From Acidobacteriota bacterium (GTDB taxonomy: Bacteria; Acidobacteriota; Thermoanaerobaculia; Gp7-AA8), in the NCBI GenBank assembly GCA_021325515.1, contig JAJPHC010000054.1:1-64000 (forward strand): a stretch of 64,000 bases of DNA. Direction: 5' to 3'. This document shows positions 1-8,419 of this stretch, in pieces. Made by a program: the position numbers and the translations under genes. The notes beneath the pieces are model-generated. The model saw nothing but the letters and a program-made list of their open reading frames with translations, was not told where the DNA came from and did not search any database. Position 1 is the first letter of the stretch; every line of letters begins with the position of its first letter.

Positions 1-554
1 ATCACGATGCCTGAGATGCGCGCCTTGCGGGCCACCTCGGGATACGACGGCTCGACACGATTGATGACGACCGGCGCCTTGACGTCGCCGCCGACGCGCA
101 GCGGCGCACTCGGCGGAGGCGCGGTGTCCGTGATGACGCCGCCGGTCACACCGCCGACGACACCGCCGACGACGCCACCTTCGACACCACCCTCGACGCC
201 GCCTTCAACACCTGCACTGGCGGACGAAGCGGCGACAGGCTGCACCTTCTCGGGCACGGTCGTCGGGGCCATTTCCTGAATGTTCTTGGGAACCTCGACC
301 GGCTTGACGACCTGAGTCGGCGTCGCAGCTTTCGGCGGAGGCGGAGGAGGAGGCGGTGGAGGCGGAGGAGCAGCAGCAACGGAGTACTGCGCCACCTGCG
401 CCGGCGAGTTCGTCGGGAACGACACGTTCCAGACGGCTCCGAAGATCACGCCTGCGATGACGATCGCATGCAGGCCGATCGAAACCGGAAGCGTCATGAA
501 CTTCTGGATTCCGACCTTATGTTTTTTCGACTCGATGACGGTGGTTTCGAACAT
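1..554 (-). CDS. tonB: TonB family energy transducer (partial, C-terminus off the left edge)
   Basis: Reads leftward from an ATG at 554 and stays open to base 1, giving about 184 residues. A short cytoplasmic N-terminus is followed by one membrane anchor (about residues 22-42), a run of 12 prolines (about 63-74) and a Val/Pro-rich linker. A GGV-type repeat (about 114-137) comes next, then the start of a TonB C-terminal domain with NRVEPSYPEVARKARISG, the family hallmark. By family knowledge it would couple inner-membrane proton motive force (ExbB/ExbD) to outer-membrane receptors. It starts 10 bases after the lipoprotein gene at 565-1383 and probably shares its promoter. ExbB/ExbD may lie beyond the window; that is inference. 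Confidence 0.88.
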   Translation of the reverse strand, partial: MFETTVIESKKHKVGIQKFMTLPVSIGLHAIVIAGVIFGAVWNVSFPTNSPAQVAQYSVAAAPPPPPPPPPPPPKAATPTQVVKPVEVPKNIQEMAPTTVPEKVQPVAASSASAGVEGGVEGGVEGGVVGGVVGGVTGGVITDTAPPPSAPLRVGGDVKAPVVINRVEPSYPEVARKARISGIV

Positions 555-564
555 GGTGCGTCCG

Positions 565-1383
565 TTAGCTCTTCTTTCCGGCGGCGGCCTTCTTCGCCTT
601 GATGATCTCGACAGCCTTGTTGCGAATCACGTCGGCCTGAGCCACGTCAGCCTGCGCCTTGAGAGGATCGGTCTCGAGCAGTGCCTGCTGACGCCAGAGG
701 AGATTGAGATACGCCATCGACTCGAAGTAGTCGGGCTTCATATCGATGGAATGCTGGAGAGCGGCCTTCCCCTTCTCGATGATCGAGAGCTTCTCGTTCA
801 GATCGGCGGGAGGGTTCTTGGCCACCTTCTCATAGCAGACGACGCCGAAGATGTAGAAGGACTCCGGGTTCTTCGAGTCGAGCAGCGTGATCTTCTGATA
901 CCAGTTCAGCGACTCGTTGAAATCGCCCTGCTTCGCGTAGAGCGTCGCAACCGACTTCACCGCTTCGAGATCCGCCGGATGATCTTTCAGATAGTTGACG
1001 AAGTAGTCGATCGCCTGGGAAGTACGGTTCGCGTTGAGGTACATGTTGATCAACGCGTCGCGCGCAATCCGGTCCTCGGGCCGCTTCTTCAGATACTTGT
1101 TCAGTTCCTGAATCGCGGCGTCGGCGTGCGCTTCGTTCGCCGGAGTCTTGTCGTCAGGGACGAAGAGTCCGATCTGCGAGTAGCCGATCATGCGGTCGAG
1201 ATCCGCAAATTCCGCATCGATCTCCCGCGCCTTCTTGTAGTGGACCAGCGCTGTTCCGTAGTCTTCCTTCTCGTAGGCCTGGTTCGCTGTCTTGATCTCC
1301 ATCCGCGCGCGTATTTTTTCTACGCAGCCGACGGAAGTGAGGGGAAGCACGAGTGCCAGCAAAAGGCACAACTTCTTTCTCAT
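565..1383 (-). CDS. Outer-membrane-type lipoprotein with TPR repeats
   Basis: 272 residues. The N-terminus is a lipoprotein signal, MRKKLCLLLALVLPLTSVGC, with the lipobox Cys at residue 20. The rest is helical and fits tandem tetratricopeptide repeats (for example ANQAYEKEDYGTALVHYKKAREIDAE cut as residues 34-59, and a second set near residues 110-165), a fold used for protein-protein contacts. AGGGAG lies just upstream of the ATG. It is the first gene after a strong promoter and precedes tonB by 10 bases, so it may be a periplasmic partner of a TonB/Exb system. No enzymatic function is evident. Confidence 0.85.
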   Translation of the reverse strand: MRKKLCLLLALVLPLTSVGCVEKIRARMEIKTANQAYEKEDYGTALVHYKKAREIDAEFADLDRMIGYSQIGLFVPDDKTPANEAHADAAIQELNKYLKKRPEDRIARDALINMYLNANRTSQAIDYFVNYLKDHPADLEAVKSVATLYAKQGDFNESLNWYQKITLLDSKNPESFYIFGVVCYEKVAKNPPADLNEKLSIIEKGKAALQHSIDMKPDYFESMAYLNLLWRQQALLETDPLKAQADVAQADVIRNKAVEIIKAKKAAAGKKS

Positions 1384-1473
1384 GTAAGTTCGGACTCCCT
1401 AGGTAGTGATCGCAGAGCGTTGTTGCAGCGAGCTGACAGGCGATTGGCCGGCCCGAGCGAGCAATGGTGAGCG

Positions 1474-1502
1474 AATATACAGATCGGGTTTTCCACCGTC
1501 AA
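1474..1502 (-). promoter_or_regulatory. Sigma70-type promoter for the lipoprotein-tonB operon
   Basis: On the minus strand TTGACG (1502-1497) and TATATT (1479-1474) are separated by exactly 17 bases. This is the clearest housekeeping promoter in the window. Transcription would start near 1467, leaving a leader of about 84 bases before the lipoprotein ATG at 1383. Confidence 0.7.
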
Positions 1503-1602
1503 GCGAGTTAATTAGACATGAAACCAAAATGTTATGAGTGTCACAAACACCTTTGAAAAACGGTTCCCGGCACATTCGACACCGCACGTCGCCGAAAGAA
1601 AA

Positions 1603-1670
1603 CCGGAAGCCGGAAATCAGCAACCGGAAACGGAAAACACAAGCCCATCTTCTCCGTTTCCGTTTCTGCT
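1603..1670. repeat. Heptamer-repeat hairpin (CCGGAAA family)
   Basis: Five 7-base units (CCGGAAG, CCGGAAA, TCAGCAA, CCGGAAA, CGGAAAA; 1603-1637) are followed by a complementary arm. The best stem is CGGAAACGGA (1625-1634) with TCCGTTTCCG (1653-1662). It sits 9 bases past the 3' end of the dioxygenase-like gene and could act as a transcript end. There is no strong T-run on the minus strand. Confidence 0.5.
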
Positions 1671-1678
1671 CCTTCTGA

Positions 1679-2383
1679 CTAGTACGTCGGCTTGAACTCC
1701 GCCGTCAAGGCGCTGATCGCCTCCCACAATTCGGGGAACAACGGCTCGCGCGTACCGGCTTCCAACTGCGCAGCCGGAACGTTCTTCAGCGACATCACCT
1801 TCGATCCGATGATCCGGAACGCCAGCCTCATGTGCGTGAACCTCCACTTCATGAAAGCTTCGTCATAATCCATCATCGCCTGCAGCAACCGGAAGAGAGC
1901 ATAGTGCTCCTTCGGCGCGCGCTCGAGATCCATCACACCGACACCACGCCGAGCCAGCAGTTCCTGAAACGGCCCCCAGATGCGCTTGCCGGCGTCGAGC
2001 AGCTTGTTGAAGCCGGGCGACTCCTGGCCGCTTCCCCGCCCCAGCGACGTCGTGCGAATCACGTGATAGTCGACCGGCGCCATCGTCTCCAGAATGATGA
2101 TCTGCTCGCGCAGCAGATCGATGATCAGCCGGCACCGATGCAGGAGATCGGCGCCGAGCTCCGGCTGGTCTTCGCTGATCAGCCGGACGGCGCGATCGAT
2201 CTCGTAGTCGATGTGATGCAGCCAGAGCTCGGCCGACTGATGCATCACCTGGAACAGACGCTCCTCCGGATGCGAGAGCAACTCGACCGGCTTCGCGAGC
2301 TCGAGCAGTTCGGGAACGCGGACGTAGCGCTCGTAGTCGGAATTGCCGCGGCCTTCGAGAATGGGACCGGTGTGTACGGACAT
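1679..2383 (-). CDS. Tryptophan 2,3-dioxygenase superfamily protein (divergent)
   Basis: 234 residues, shorter than typical bacterial TDO (about 280). It keeps the family core: F44 and H48 in LFQVMHQSAELW, Y106 and R110 in MAPVDYHVIR, a GSGQESPG segment matching the SSGFQS loop, and the probable haem-ligand H184 in WRFTHM. The GTGG substrate-binding loop that follows the haem histidine in true TDOs is absent; the region reads SKVMSLKNV, with Ser198 where the substrate-binding Thr would fall. The fold and haem chemistry are well supported, but L-tryptophan as substrate is uncertain. Related superfamily members act on other indoles. The start is the ATG at 2383 with GAGGAG upstream. No other kynurenine-pathway gene is adjacent. 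Confidence 0.78.
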   Translation of the reverse strand: MSVHTGPILEGRGNSDYERYVRVPELLELAKPVELLSHPEERLFQVMHQSAELWLHHIDYEIDRAVRLISEDQPELGADLLHRCRLIIDLLREQIIILETMAPVDYHVIRTTSLGRGSGQESPGFNKLLDAGKRIWGPFQELLARRGVGVMDLERAPKEHYALFRLLQAMMDYDEAFMKWRFTHMRLAFRIIGSKVMSLKNVPAAQLEAGTREPLFPELWEAISALTAEFKPTY

Positions 2384-2391
2384 TTGCTCCT

Positions 2392-2448
2392 CAGTCAGCA
2401 GGAGACAAGGCTCTTCTTCCCTGCTGTCTGCTGCGTGTTGTCTGCAAT
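2392..2448. repeat. Heptamer-repeat hairpin (CTGCTGT family)
   Basis: Period-7 units CAGTCAG, CAGGAGA, CAAGGCT (2392-2412) face CTGCTGT, CTGCTGC, GTGTTGT, CTGCAAT (2421-2448), with CAGCAGG/CCTGCTG as the pairing core. Similar words recur at 8334-8402. It lies between ribBA and the dioxygenase-like gene. Confidence 0.4.
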
Positions 2449-2492
2449 AGCGGGCACCTTGTACCTCGCAACCGGAAAGCGCGCAAGCCCCT

Positions 2493-2511
2493 CAGCAGAA
2501 CTTATCTGCTG
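2493..2511. terminator. Small hairpin after ribBA
   Basis: CAGCAGA (2493-2499), a 5-base loop and TCTGCTG (2505-2511) form a perfect 7-bp stem 21 bases downstream of the ribBA stop codon on the minus strand. No T-run follows, so a role as terminator is a guess. Confidence 0.35.
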
Positions 2512-2532
2512 CCTGAGCACTGGTGTCTCGCG

Positions 2533-3735
2533 TCACACCAGCTCGAGAATGTGGCCGAGCTTCTTCTTCTTCGCTTCGAGATACTTTCTCGTGGTCTGCG
2601 AAGGTGCGATCTCCAGCGGAACTCTCTCGACGATCTCCAGGCCGAAGCCTTCGATCGCGACATACTTCGCCGGATTGTTCGTCATGAGGCGAATGCGGCG
2701 GACTCCGAGATCGCGGAGGATCTGCGAGCCGGTGCCGTAGTCGCGGATGTCGGGCGCGAACCCGAGCTTCGCGTTCGCCTCGATGGTATCGGCGCCCTGA
2801 TCCTGAAGCTCGTACGCCTTCAGCTTGTTGAACAGGCCGATGCCGCGGCCTTCCTGCAGGAGATAGAGAACGATGCCCTTCCCCTCTTTCGCGATCCGCT
2901 CGAAGGCGCGGTCGAGCTGGTCGCCGCAGTCGCAGCGATTCGAATGAAACACGTCGCCCGTCAGACACGACGAGTGGACGCGCACGAGGACTTCATCGGT
3001 CTCGGTGATGTCGCCCATCACCAGCGCGAGATGCTCCTCGCCGGTGATGTCGCTCTTGTAGGCGTACACGCGAAAATCACCGTACTCGGTTGGAAGGATC
3101 GGCGACGCGAGGCAGCGCACGTGCTTCTCGGTCTGCATCCTGTACTTGATGAGATCGGCGACGGTGATGATCTTGAGCCCGTGCTCGCGCGCGAACGTGC
3201 GAAGGTCCGGCATGCGGGCCATCGTCCCGTCCTCGTTCATGATCTCGCAGATCACGGCCGCAGGCATCATCCCGGCGATTGCAGCCAGATCGATCGATGC
3301 CTCCGTCTGCCCGGCGCGTTTCAGCACTCCGCCTTTCTTCGCTCGCAGCGGAAAGACGTGGCCGGGGCGCACCAGATCGTGCGGCTTCGACTTCGGATCG
3401 ATTGCAACGCGAACGGTCTCTGCGCGATCAAATGCTGAAATCCCGGTCGTCACCCTTCCGCGCGCCTCGATGGAAACCGTGAAGGCCGTCCCGTACGGTG
3501 AGGTGTTGTTCTCCACCATCAACGGCAGATCGAGCTCATTGCACCGCTCTTCGGTCAAGGCCAGGCAGATCAACCCACGGCCATAGCGGGCCATGAAGTT
3601 GATCGACTCCGCGGTCACTTTCTCCGCGGCGATGCAGAGATCACCCTCATTCTCGCGATCCTCGTCATCGACGATGATGACGAAGGATCCGTTGCGGTAC
3701 AGCTCGGCAGCTTCTTCGATCGTGGCCATTGGCAT
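2533..3735 (-). CDS. ribBA: Bifunctional 3,4-dihydroxy-2-butanone-4-phosphate synthase / GTP cyclohydrolase II
   Basis: About 400 residues with both riboflavin-entry enzymes fused. The N-terminal RibB half (about 1-200) carries the acidic [10 protein letters not shown] metal/substrate motif and the RxGHVFPL and GRAGQTEAS-like segments. The C-terminal RibA half (about 205-400) has the zinc cysteines in [16 protein letters not shown], the LQEGRGIGL loop and YGTGSQIL. The products are the ribulose-5-phosphate-derived C4 unit and the pyrimidine precursor of riboflavin. I chose the ATG at 3735; a TTG at 3777 would add 14 non-conserved residues. It lies 45 bases after the third GWxTD gene. No FMN riboswitch is visible. 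Confidence 0.95.
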   Translation of the reverse strand: MPMATIEEAAELYRNGSFVIIVDDEDRENEGDLCIAAEKVTAESINFMARYGRGLICLALTEERCNELDLPLMVENNTSPYGTAFTVSIEARGRVTTGISAFDRAETVRVAIDPKSKPHDLVRPGHVFPLRAKKGGVLKRAGQTEASIDLAAIAGMMPAAVICEIMNEDGTMARMPDLRTFAREHGLKIITVADLIKYRMQTEKHVRCLASPILPTEYGDFRVYAYKSDITGEEHLALVMGDITETDEVLVRVHSSCLTGDVFHSNRCDCGDQLDRAFERIAKEGKGIVLYLLQEGRGIGLFNKLKAYELQDQGADTIEANAKLGFAPDIRDYGTGSQILRDLGVRRIRLMTNNPAKYVAIEGFGLEIVERVPLEIAPSQTTRKYLEAKKKKLGHILELV

Positions 3736-3780
3736 ATTGGGTCTACGGCTTCCTGCGCGCGATTGTATCGCGAGCAAAGG

Positions 3781-4908
3781 TTATTCGACTTTGAAGTCCT
3801 GGCCGAGGTCCCACGACTGCTGCCCGTCGTCGACTTTGACCGAAAAGGTGTACGTGCCTTTTGCCATGTTCAGCTCGCCGAGCGGAATCGACGCGCGAAC
3901 GAGTCCGCAGCCTGGAACCGTCTTGATCGCTTCGACCGGAAACTCATCCGCCGGGGCAACCATCGACACCTTCGACGTTCCCGTTCCGTGAATGGCGATC
4001 GTCGTCTTCAGATTCTCCGCGGCGCCGCAGTACTCGAACACGTAGCCGAGATCCGCGGACGACGAGAACGTGTCGGCGCTGACGGCGGACGCGAATGGAT
4101 CGGTGGAGCCCTGCGGACTCGGGAATGCCATCGCGTCCTTCACCAGCATGAGCGCATGCGCGCCGGCGATGGCTTTCCGGTTCGACGGCACGACGGGACC
4201 GCCTTTGTCGAGCGGCACGAACGCGATTTGCGTCGGCGCCTGCTTCGACCAGGGCGGCGCTGCCTTCAGGTCTTTGCTGACGACAGCTTTTTCGATCGCG
4301 ACGGGCAGCGCGGCCATCATGTTCGTGCGCTGCGGATCGCGCTGCACCACGCCGCTCACGGGATCCTCGAGAAATACGATCTCGATGCGAGGCAGGCCGT
4401 ACTTCTGCGCGTCCGCTCCCTCGTAGATCCAGACATCCTTCGCGCCGAGGCGGATGCCGCGCGAGTGATCGCCCGTTGGGGTCGCGCCGCCTGTGGACGG
4501 AGACGACACGGAAGCCGAGGTGCGCTGATAGGCGAGATTCTTGTCCATGTTCGACGGCCACCCGAGGACGATCAATGCCCGGCCGCGGTCGCTCATCGAA
4601 CCGCGATGGTCGCGGTCCTTGAACTCTTCGTCCGCATACTTCACCCGCGCCTCGAATTCCGCACGAGCCTCGTTCTCGAACGTGCCGGGCGTGGGATCGC
4701 GGCGCGCCCAGAAGAGATCGATGAACGCCTGTGCATCCGCATCGTTGTCGATGCTCTTCCACTTCTTCTCTTCGTCGCGCGTCATGAGCCACGAAGCCGG
4801 CCCTTTCCCCCAGTCGGTGAACGTCTGCGACATGGCCGCGAAGGAAGCGACGGACTGCAGAACAGCGATCAGCAGCACTGCACAGCGGAACGGATGTGGG
4901 GCGCGCAT
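3781..4908 (-). CDS. GWxTD domain-containing secreted protein (paralogue 3, short form)
   Basis: 375 residues with an N-terminal signal peptide ([24 protein letters not shown]). A GWxTD-family domain follows: [29 protein letters not shown] and the motif region [15 protein letters not shown], which corresponds to the family's GWxTD-DRG segment. The family is widespread in Acidobacteriota and related phyla and has no established biochemical role. It lacks the longer C-terminal beta-rich half of its two neighbours. It begins 4 bases after the upstream paralogue, so the three form one operon running into ribBA. Confidence 0.85.
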   Translation of the reverse strand: MRAPHPFRCAVLLIAVLQSVASFAAMSQTFTDWGKGPASWLMTRDEEKKWKSIDNDADAQAFIDLFWARRDPTPGTFENEARAEFEARVKYADEEFKDRDHRGSMSDRGRALIVLGWPSNMDKNLAYQRTSASVSSPSTGGATPTGDHSRGIRLGAKDVWIYEGADAQKYGLPRIEIVFLEDPVSGVVQRDPQRTNMMAALPVAIEKAVVSKDLKAAPPWSKQAPTQIAFVPLDKGGPVVPSNRKAIAGAHALMLVKDAMAFPSPQGSTDPFASAVSADTFSSSADLGYVFEYCGAAENLKTTIAIHGTGTSKVSMVAPADEFPVEAIKTVPGCGLVRASIPLGELNMAKGTYTFSVKVDDGQQSWDLGQDFKVE

Positions 4909-4912
4909 GGGA

Positions 4913-6472
4913 TCAGTTCTCCGATCGGATCTTGAAGGGTTCGTTGAAGTCGTACGTCTTGCCGGTCACCGAGTCGACGAGCTTGATCGCGATCGAGTAG
5001 TCGCCGGGTTTGAATGAATCGAGCGGAATGGAAGTCCCGACGCCAAAGTGTCCCGGCACGCCGTTCAGCGGCTGCGCATCCGCGTCATACATCGGAAGCG
5101 CGCGCCGCACCTTCTCGCCGCCTGCCGTCGTTCCGGTCACCGTGGCCGATTCGCGGAGCTTCGGAAGCTTCGTCGTCGCATCGAGGCCCGGGTTCCGCGC
5201 CTCGACGAAGTACCAGAGCTCTTCCGACGGCCGGAAAACGCGATCCGCTTTCGGGACGATCTTCAATCCGCCGAATGCAAACGCGTCGGTCGCCTTCTGT
5301 GCCGAGGGGAGCGCGTAGACGTTGTTGGAGAGGATGAGGCGTGACATCGACTCCGAATCGCGGTCCAACGGAGCCAGATTCAGGTCGGCACTAACCATCG
5401 ACAGCACCTTGCCGTTTTCGGCGAGGCCGAAGGCGCTCCTGTACTTCCCGGCGGCAATCGCAAGCACTCGATCGACGAAGACATCGCCTTTCGAAGGCTG
5501 CAGCTTCGCCGGCTCCTCGAATGAAGCCACGATGTTCCCGTTCTCGTCGTCGACGCGGCCGAAGAACGTCAACTCCTGCGCGGACGCGAAGACAGCACCC
5601 TTCGGCGCATAGAGCTGAACCGGCACGAAGTAGTCGCCCTGCGCGGTGATGAACTCGCCGTAGGAGAAGTAGAGATCCTTGTACTTCGACTTGCCGCTGC
5701 GGAAGGCGTCGATCGCCTCCTGAAATGCGGCGGTCTTCATCGGCTGCGGCGCGGCGATGACGGCTGCGGCTGGAGCCGCTGCTGGTGCCGCTGCTGCCGC
5801 CGGCGCGGGCGTCCCGTACTTCGGCGCGACCGTCAGCTCCTTCTGCACGATGAACGAGTCGATCGCGCGATTGAACAGACCGACGACATCCGTCTTGCTC
5901 GTCCGCTCGAGCTTCCATTCGTTCGATCCGTACTGGTCGATGAACGCGATCTCCGCGGTCTGCGCAAGGAGCGCCACCTTCGTCTTCGCAGCCTCGTACA
6001 CCCACAATTGCTTCGGGCTGTAGGACTGGAGCGATTCCACATCCTTGTTCCCACCGGTGACGCGCGAGTCCTCCGGCCCGAGGATCGTGCTCTTCGGCTC
6101 TACGGAGGTGCGGCTGATGTGGGCAGGCGGGCCGAGGAGAATCAGCACGTGACCGCGGTCGGTCATCGAGCCGCGCGTTCTCCCCTGCGGAAAGGATTTG
6201 TCGGCGTAAGCGACACGAGCGTCGAACTCGTCCTTCATCTCGTTCGCCGGAGTGCCGGGCGAGGGATCGCGCCGCGCCCAGAAGAGATCGATGAAGGCCT
6301 GCGCCGCGGCGTCGTCGGCGATCTTCTTCCACTGCGCCTGCTCGTCCTTCGTCATGAGCCACTGCGCCGGCCCTTTGCCCCACTCGACGAACGAAGGGGC
6401 TAAAGACGCAGAAGCGGTCGCGGCAAGAGCCGCGACCGCCAGGAAAGTGCTGAAACGCGTCAGCGTTCGCAA
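4913..6472 (-). CDS. GWxTD domain-containing secreted protein (paralogue 2)
   Basis: 519 residues. A TTG start at 6472 lies 4 bases after the previous stop codon and gives a clean signal peptide (MRTLTRFSTFLAVAALAATASA). The GWxTD-family domain (about residues 25-200) includes EWGKGPAQWLMTKDE, FWARRDPSPGTPANE and RGSMTDRGHVLILLGPP. An Ala/Pro-rich linker (about 240-262) and a beta-rich C-terminal half follow. The closest relative in the window is the gene just upstream, so this is a tandem duplication. The function is unknown; a periplasmic or surface role is inferred from the signal peptide. Confidence 0.86.
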   Translation of the reverse strand: MRTLTRFSTFLAVAALAATASASLAPSFVEWGKGPAQWLMTKDEQAQWKKIADDAAAQAFIDLFWARRDPSPGTPANEMKDEFDARVAYADKSFPQGRTRGSMTDRGHVLILLGPPAHISRTSVEPKSTILGPEDSRVTGGNKDVESLQSYSPKQLWVYEAAKTKVALLAQTAEIAFIDQYGSNEWKLERTSKTDVVGLFNRAIDSFIVQKELTVAPKYGTPAPAAAAAPAAAPAAAVIAAPQPMKTAAFQEAIDAFRSGKSKYKDLYFSYGEFITAQGDYFVPVQLYAPKGAVFASAQELTFFGRVDDENGNIVASFEEPAKLQPSKGDVFVDRVLAIAAGKYRSAFGLAENGKVLSMVSADLNLAPLDRDSESMSRLILSNNVYALPSAQKATDAFAFGGLKIVPKADRVFRPSEELWYFVEARNPGLDATTKLPKLRESATVTGTTAGGEKVRRALPMYDADAQPLNGVPGHFGVGTSIPLDSFKPGDYSIAIKLVDSVTGKTYDFNEPFKIRSEN

Positions 6473-6476
6473 GGGG

Positions 6477-8033
6477 CTATTTCCCTTCGGGTACTACCTT
6501 GAAGTCATCCGTGAGTGTGTACTTCGCCTTCTTCACAGTGTCGGTGATGATGACCGTGAGCTTGTAGTCTCCCGGCGCGAAGGAAGCGAGAGGAATCGAG
6601 CTGCCGACGCCGAAGTGACCCGGCACGCCCTTGAGCTCCTGCGCGTCGACGGGACGCGGCGGCGCAGTCATCTGCACGGCCTTGCCCGCGGTCGTCTTGC
6701 CGGTCATGTCGAGCTTCACCTGGACACTCGGCACGTTCTGTTCGTTGAGTCCCGGATTGCGGAGCTCGAAGAAGTACCAGAGCTCATCGGACGGATGGAA
6801 AGTCTTGTCGCCCTTGGGGACGACCTTGATGCCGCCGAACGAGAACGGATCCGTCGGATGCTGCGCGGTGGCGAGAGGATAGACGTTGTTGGAGAGGATG
6901 AGTCCGGAAACCGCCGGCGCATCCTTGTCGAGCGTGCCGGCGAGATTCATCTCCGTCTGCACCATCGACACCGGCTTGCCGTTGAGGGCGAGGCCGAACA
7001 CGCCTTTGTGCTTGCCTGCCGGAAGCATGAGCGACTTGTCGAAGAAGAGATCGTCCTTGGTCACGCTCAGTTTCGCCGGCTCTTCGAACACGGCGATCGG
7101 CTTGCCGTCATCTTCGACGACGCCGAAGAAAGTCAGCTCCGATGCCGGGTCGACGCCTGCGGCCTTCGGCACATAGAGCTCGACCGGAACAAAGTACTCG
7201 CCCTGCGGCGTCACGTACTCACCCCAGGAAACGAAGAGGTTCTTGTACGGATTCGCCTTCGCAGCCTCGAACTCCGAGACGGCTGTCTGATACGCAGGCG
7301 TCTTGAACGTCGTTGCATATGCCGGCGGTGCAGGTGCTGCCGGCGCTGCGGGTGCCGCGGCCTGGGCAGGCGGCGGAGCAGGAGCTGCGTTGAACTTCGG
7401 CGCCGCGGTGAGGTCGGGCTGCACGAGCGCTGCCTTGATCGCCTTCTGCTGCGCGGCGTTCAAGTCGACCTTTCCGCGCTGGACGTGGAACTCGCCCGTA
7501 TTGAACTGATCGAGGAAGTCGATCTGTGCCTTCGGCGCGCCGAACCACTTCTGCGCGCTGTCGCCTTCGTACATCCAGACCTGCTTCGCGCTCTTCTCGC
7601 TCGCGCCGCCGCTGCCTTCTTCGCTGTTGACGCCGAAGCCGCGGTCATCGGTGGTCCCGTCGCGAGGTCCTGTCTTGGAGACCTGCACGTTCTTCGGCGG
7701 CCCGAAGAGGATGAGGATCTTTCCGCGATCGCTCACGGCGCCGCGGGTGCGGCCTGCGGTGAAATGCTCATCGGCGTACTTGACGGCGGCATCGAAGTTC
7801 TCTTTGAACTCGTTGCGCGGTGTTGCCGGCGAGGGATCACGCTTCGCCCAGAAGAGATCAACGAACGCAGCTGCGTCCGCGTCGTTCTTGACCGACTTCC
7901 ACTTCGCCTGCTCCTCGGATGTCATGAGGAACTGAGCCGGACCCTTTGCAAAGTCCGCATATTGCGGCGAAAGTTGCGCGAACGCGCTCACCGCAGCGAT
8001 CGACATCGCGACCGCGATCATTGTTTTCCGCAT
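6477..8033 (-). CDS. GWxTD domain-containing secreted protein (paralogue 1)
   Basis: 518 residues, first gene of the three-paralogue cluster. It has a signal peptide (MRKTMIAVAMSIAAVSAFA) and a GWxTD-family domain with FAKGPAQFLMTSEEQAKW, FWAKRDPSPATPRNE and RGAVSDRGKILILFGPP. A low-complexity Ala/Pro linker (about residues 225-250) precedes a C-terminal domain that aligns with paralogue 2 throughout, including LILSNNVYPL versus LILSNNVYAL and VPGHFGVGSSIPL versus VPGHFGVGTSIPL. GGGAG stands upstream of the ATG. Role unknown. Confidence 0.87.
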   Translation of the reverse strand: MRKTMIAVAMSIAAVSAFAQLSPQYADFAKGPAQFLMTSEEQAKWKSVKNDADAAAFVDLFWAKRDPSPATPRNEFKENFDAAVKYADEHFTAGRTRGAVSDRGKILILFGPPKNVQVSKTGPRDGTTDDRGFGVNSEEGSGGASEKSAKQVWMYEGDSAQKWFGAPKAQIDFLDQFNTGEFHVQRGKVDLNAAQQKAIKAALVQPDLTAAPKFNAAPAPPPAQAAAPAAPAAPAPPAYATTFKTPAYQTAVSEFEAAKANPYKNLFVSWGEYVTPQGEYFVPVELYVPKAAGVDPASELTFFGVVEDDGKPIAVFEEPAKLSVTKDDLFFDKSLMLPAGKHKGVFGLALNGKPVSMVQTEMNLAGTLDKDAPAVSGLILSNNVYPLATAQHPTDPFSFGGIKVVPKGDKTFHPSDELWYFFELRNPGLNEQNVPSVQVKLDMTGKTTAGKAVQMTAPPRPVDAQELKGVPGHFGVGSSIPLASFAPGDYKLTVIITDTVKKAKYTLTDDFKVVPEGK

Positions 8034-8100
8034 ACTGTGCTATCTCCCTGATTGCGTTGTCCCGAGTTCAAACAGGCTTTCCTGCCGCCTATTCCGGTGC

Positions 8101-8298
8101 CTACTGCTGTTCGAAGTTCTCCATCTCGTCGTAGAGCTTGTCCATCTCTGCGTCGATCTCATCCTGCTTCAGGATTCCCTTGCGGACCAGCAGTGCCGCC
8201 AGGCTGTGCAGCAGAATCCCGTTCTCGATGATCATCTGTTCGATCTGTTCGTCGTACTCGTCGTCTCCGCCGTCGTCGTTGCGATCGATCTCGTCCAT
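8101..8298 (-). CDS. Small acidic hypothetical protein (65 aa)
   Basis: Starts at the ATG at 8298, which has a strong AGGAGG ribosome-binding site 7 bases upstream. The N-terminus is very acidic (MDEIDRNDDGGDDEYDEQ). A helical stretch with IIENGILLHSLAALLVRKGILKQDEIDAE follows, resembling the short helical subunit-contact segment found in nitrile hydratase-like and other small accessory proteins. No confident family. It lies upstream of the GWxTD cluster on the same strand with a 67-base gap. Confidence 0.6.
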   Translation of the reverse strand: MDEIDRNDDGGDDEYDEQIEQMIIENGILLHSLAALLVRKGILKQDEIDAEMDKLYDEMENFEQQ

Positions 8299-8333
8299 GC
8301 GACTTCCTCCTGCCCGCGACGATGTACCACAAA

Positions 8334-8402
8334 TCAGGCAGCAGCGGACAGGCAGCAGGAGCATGGACTGCTCTCTGACGAACCTTGCTGTCTGCCGCCT
8401 GA
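8334..8402. repeat. Heptamer-repeat hairpin (CTGCTGT family, second copy)
   Basis: The left part has 7-base units TCAGGCA, GCAGCGG, ACAGGCA, GCAGGAG. The right part has TTGCTGT, CTGCCGC, CTGA. The two can pair imperfectly (TCAGGC with GCCTGA at the ends, GAGCA with TGCTC inside). It occupies most of the gap between the divergent 65-aa gene and the BMP importer. Confidence 0.4.
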
Positions 8403-8419
8403 ACTAGAATCCGCGAACC

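Noticed and set aside
3736-3777. TTG start for RibBA at 3777
   Set aside because: The added residues are not part of the RibB fold, and the ATG at 3735 (or 3729) fits the usual N-terminus.
6252-8051. Long open frame on the plus strand opposite the GWxTD genes
   Set aside because: The predicted protein is Arg/Leu/His-rich without any family motif. It is the mirror of two well-supported coding regions with signal peptides; high GC content leaves antisense frames open.
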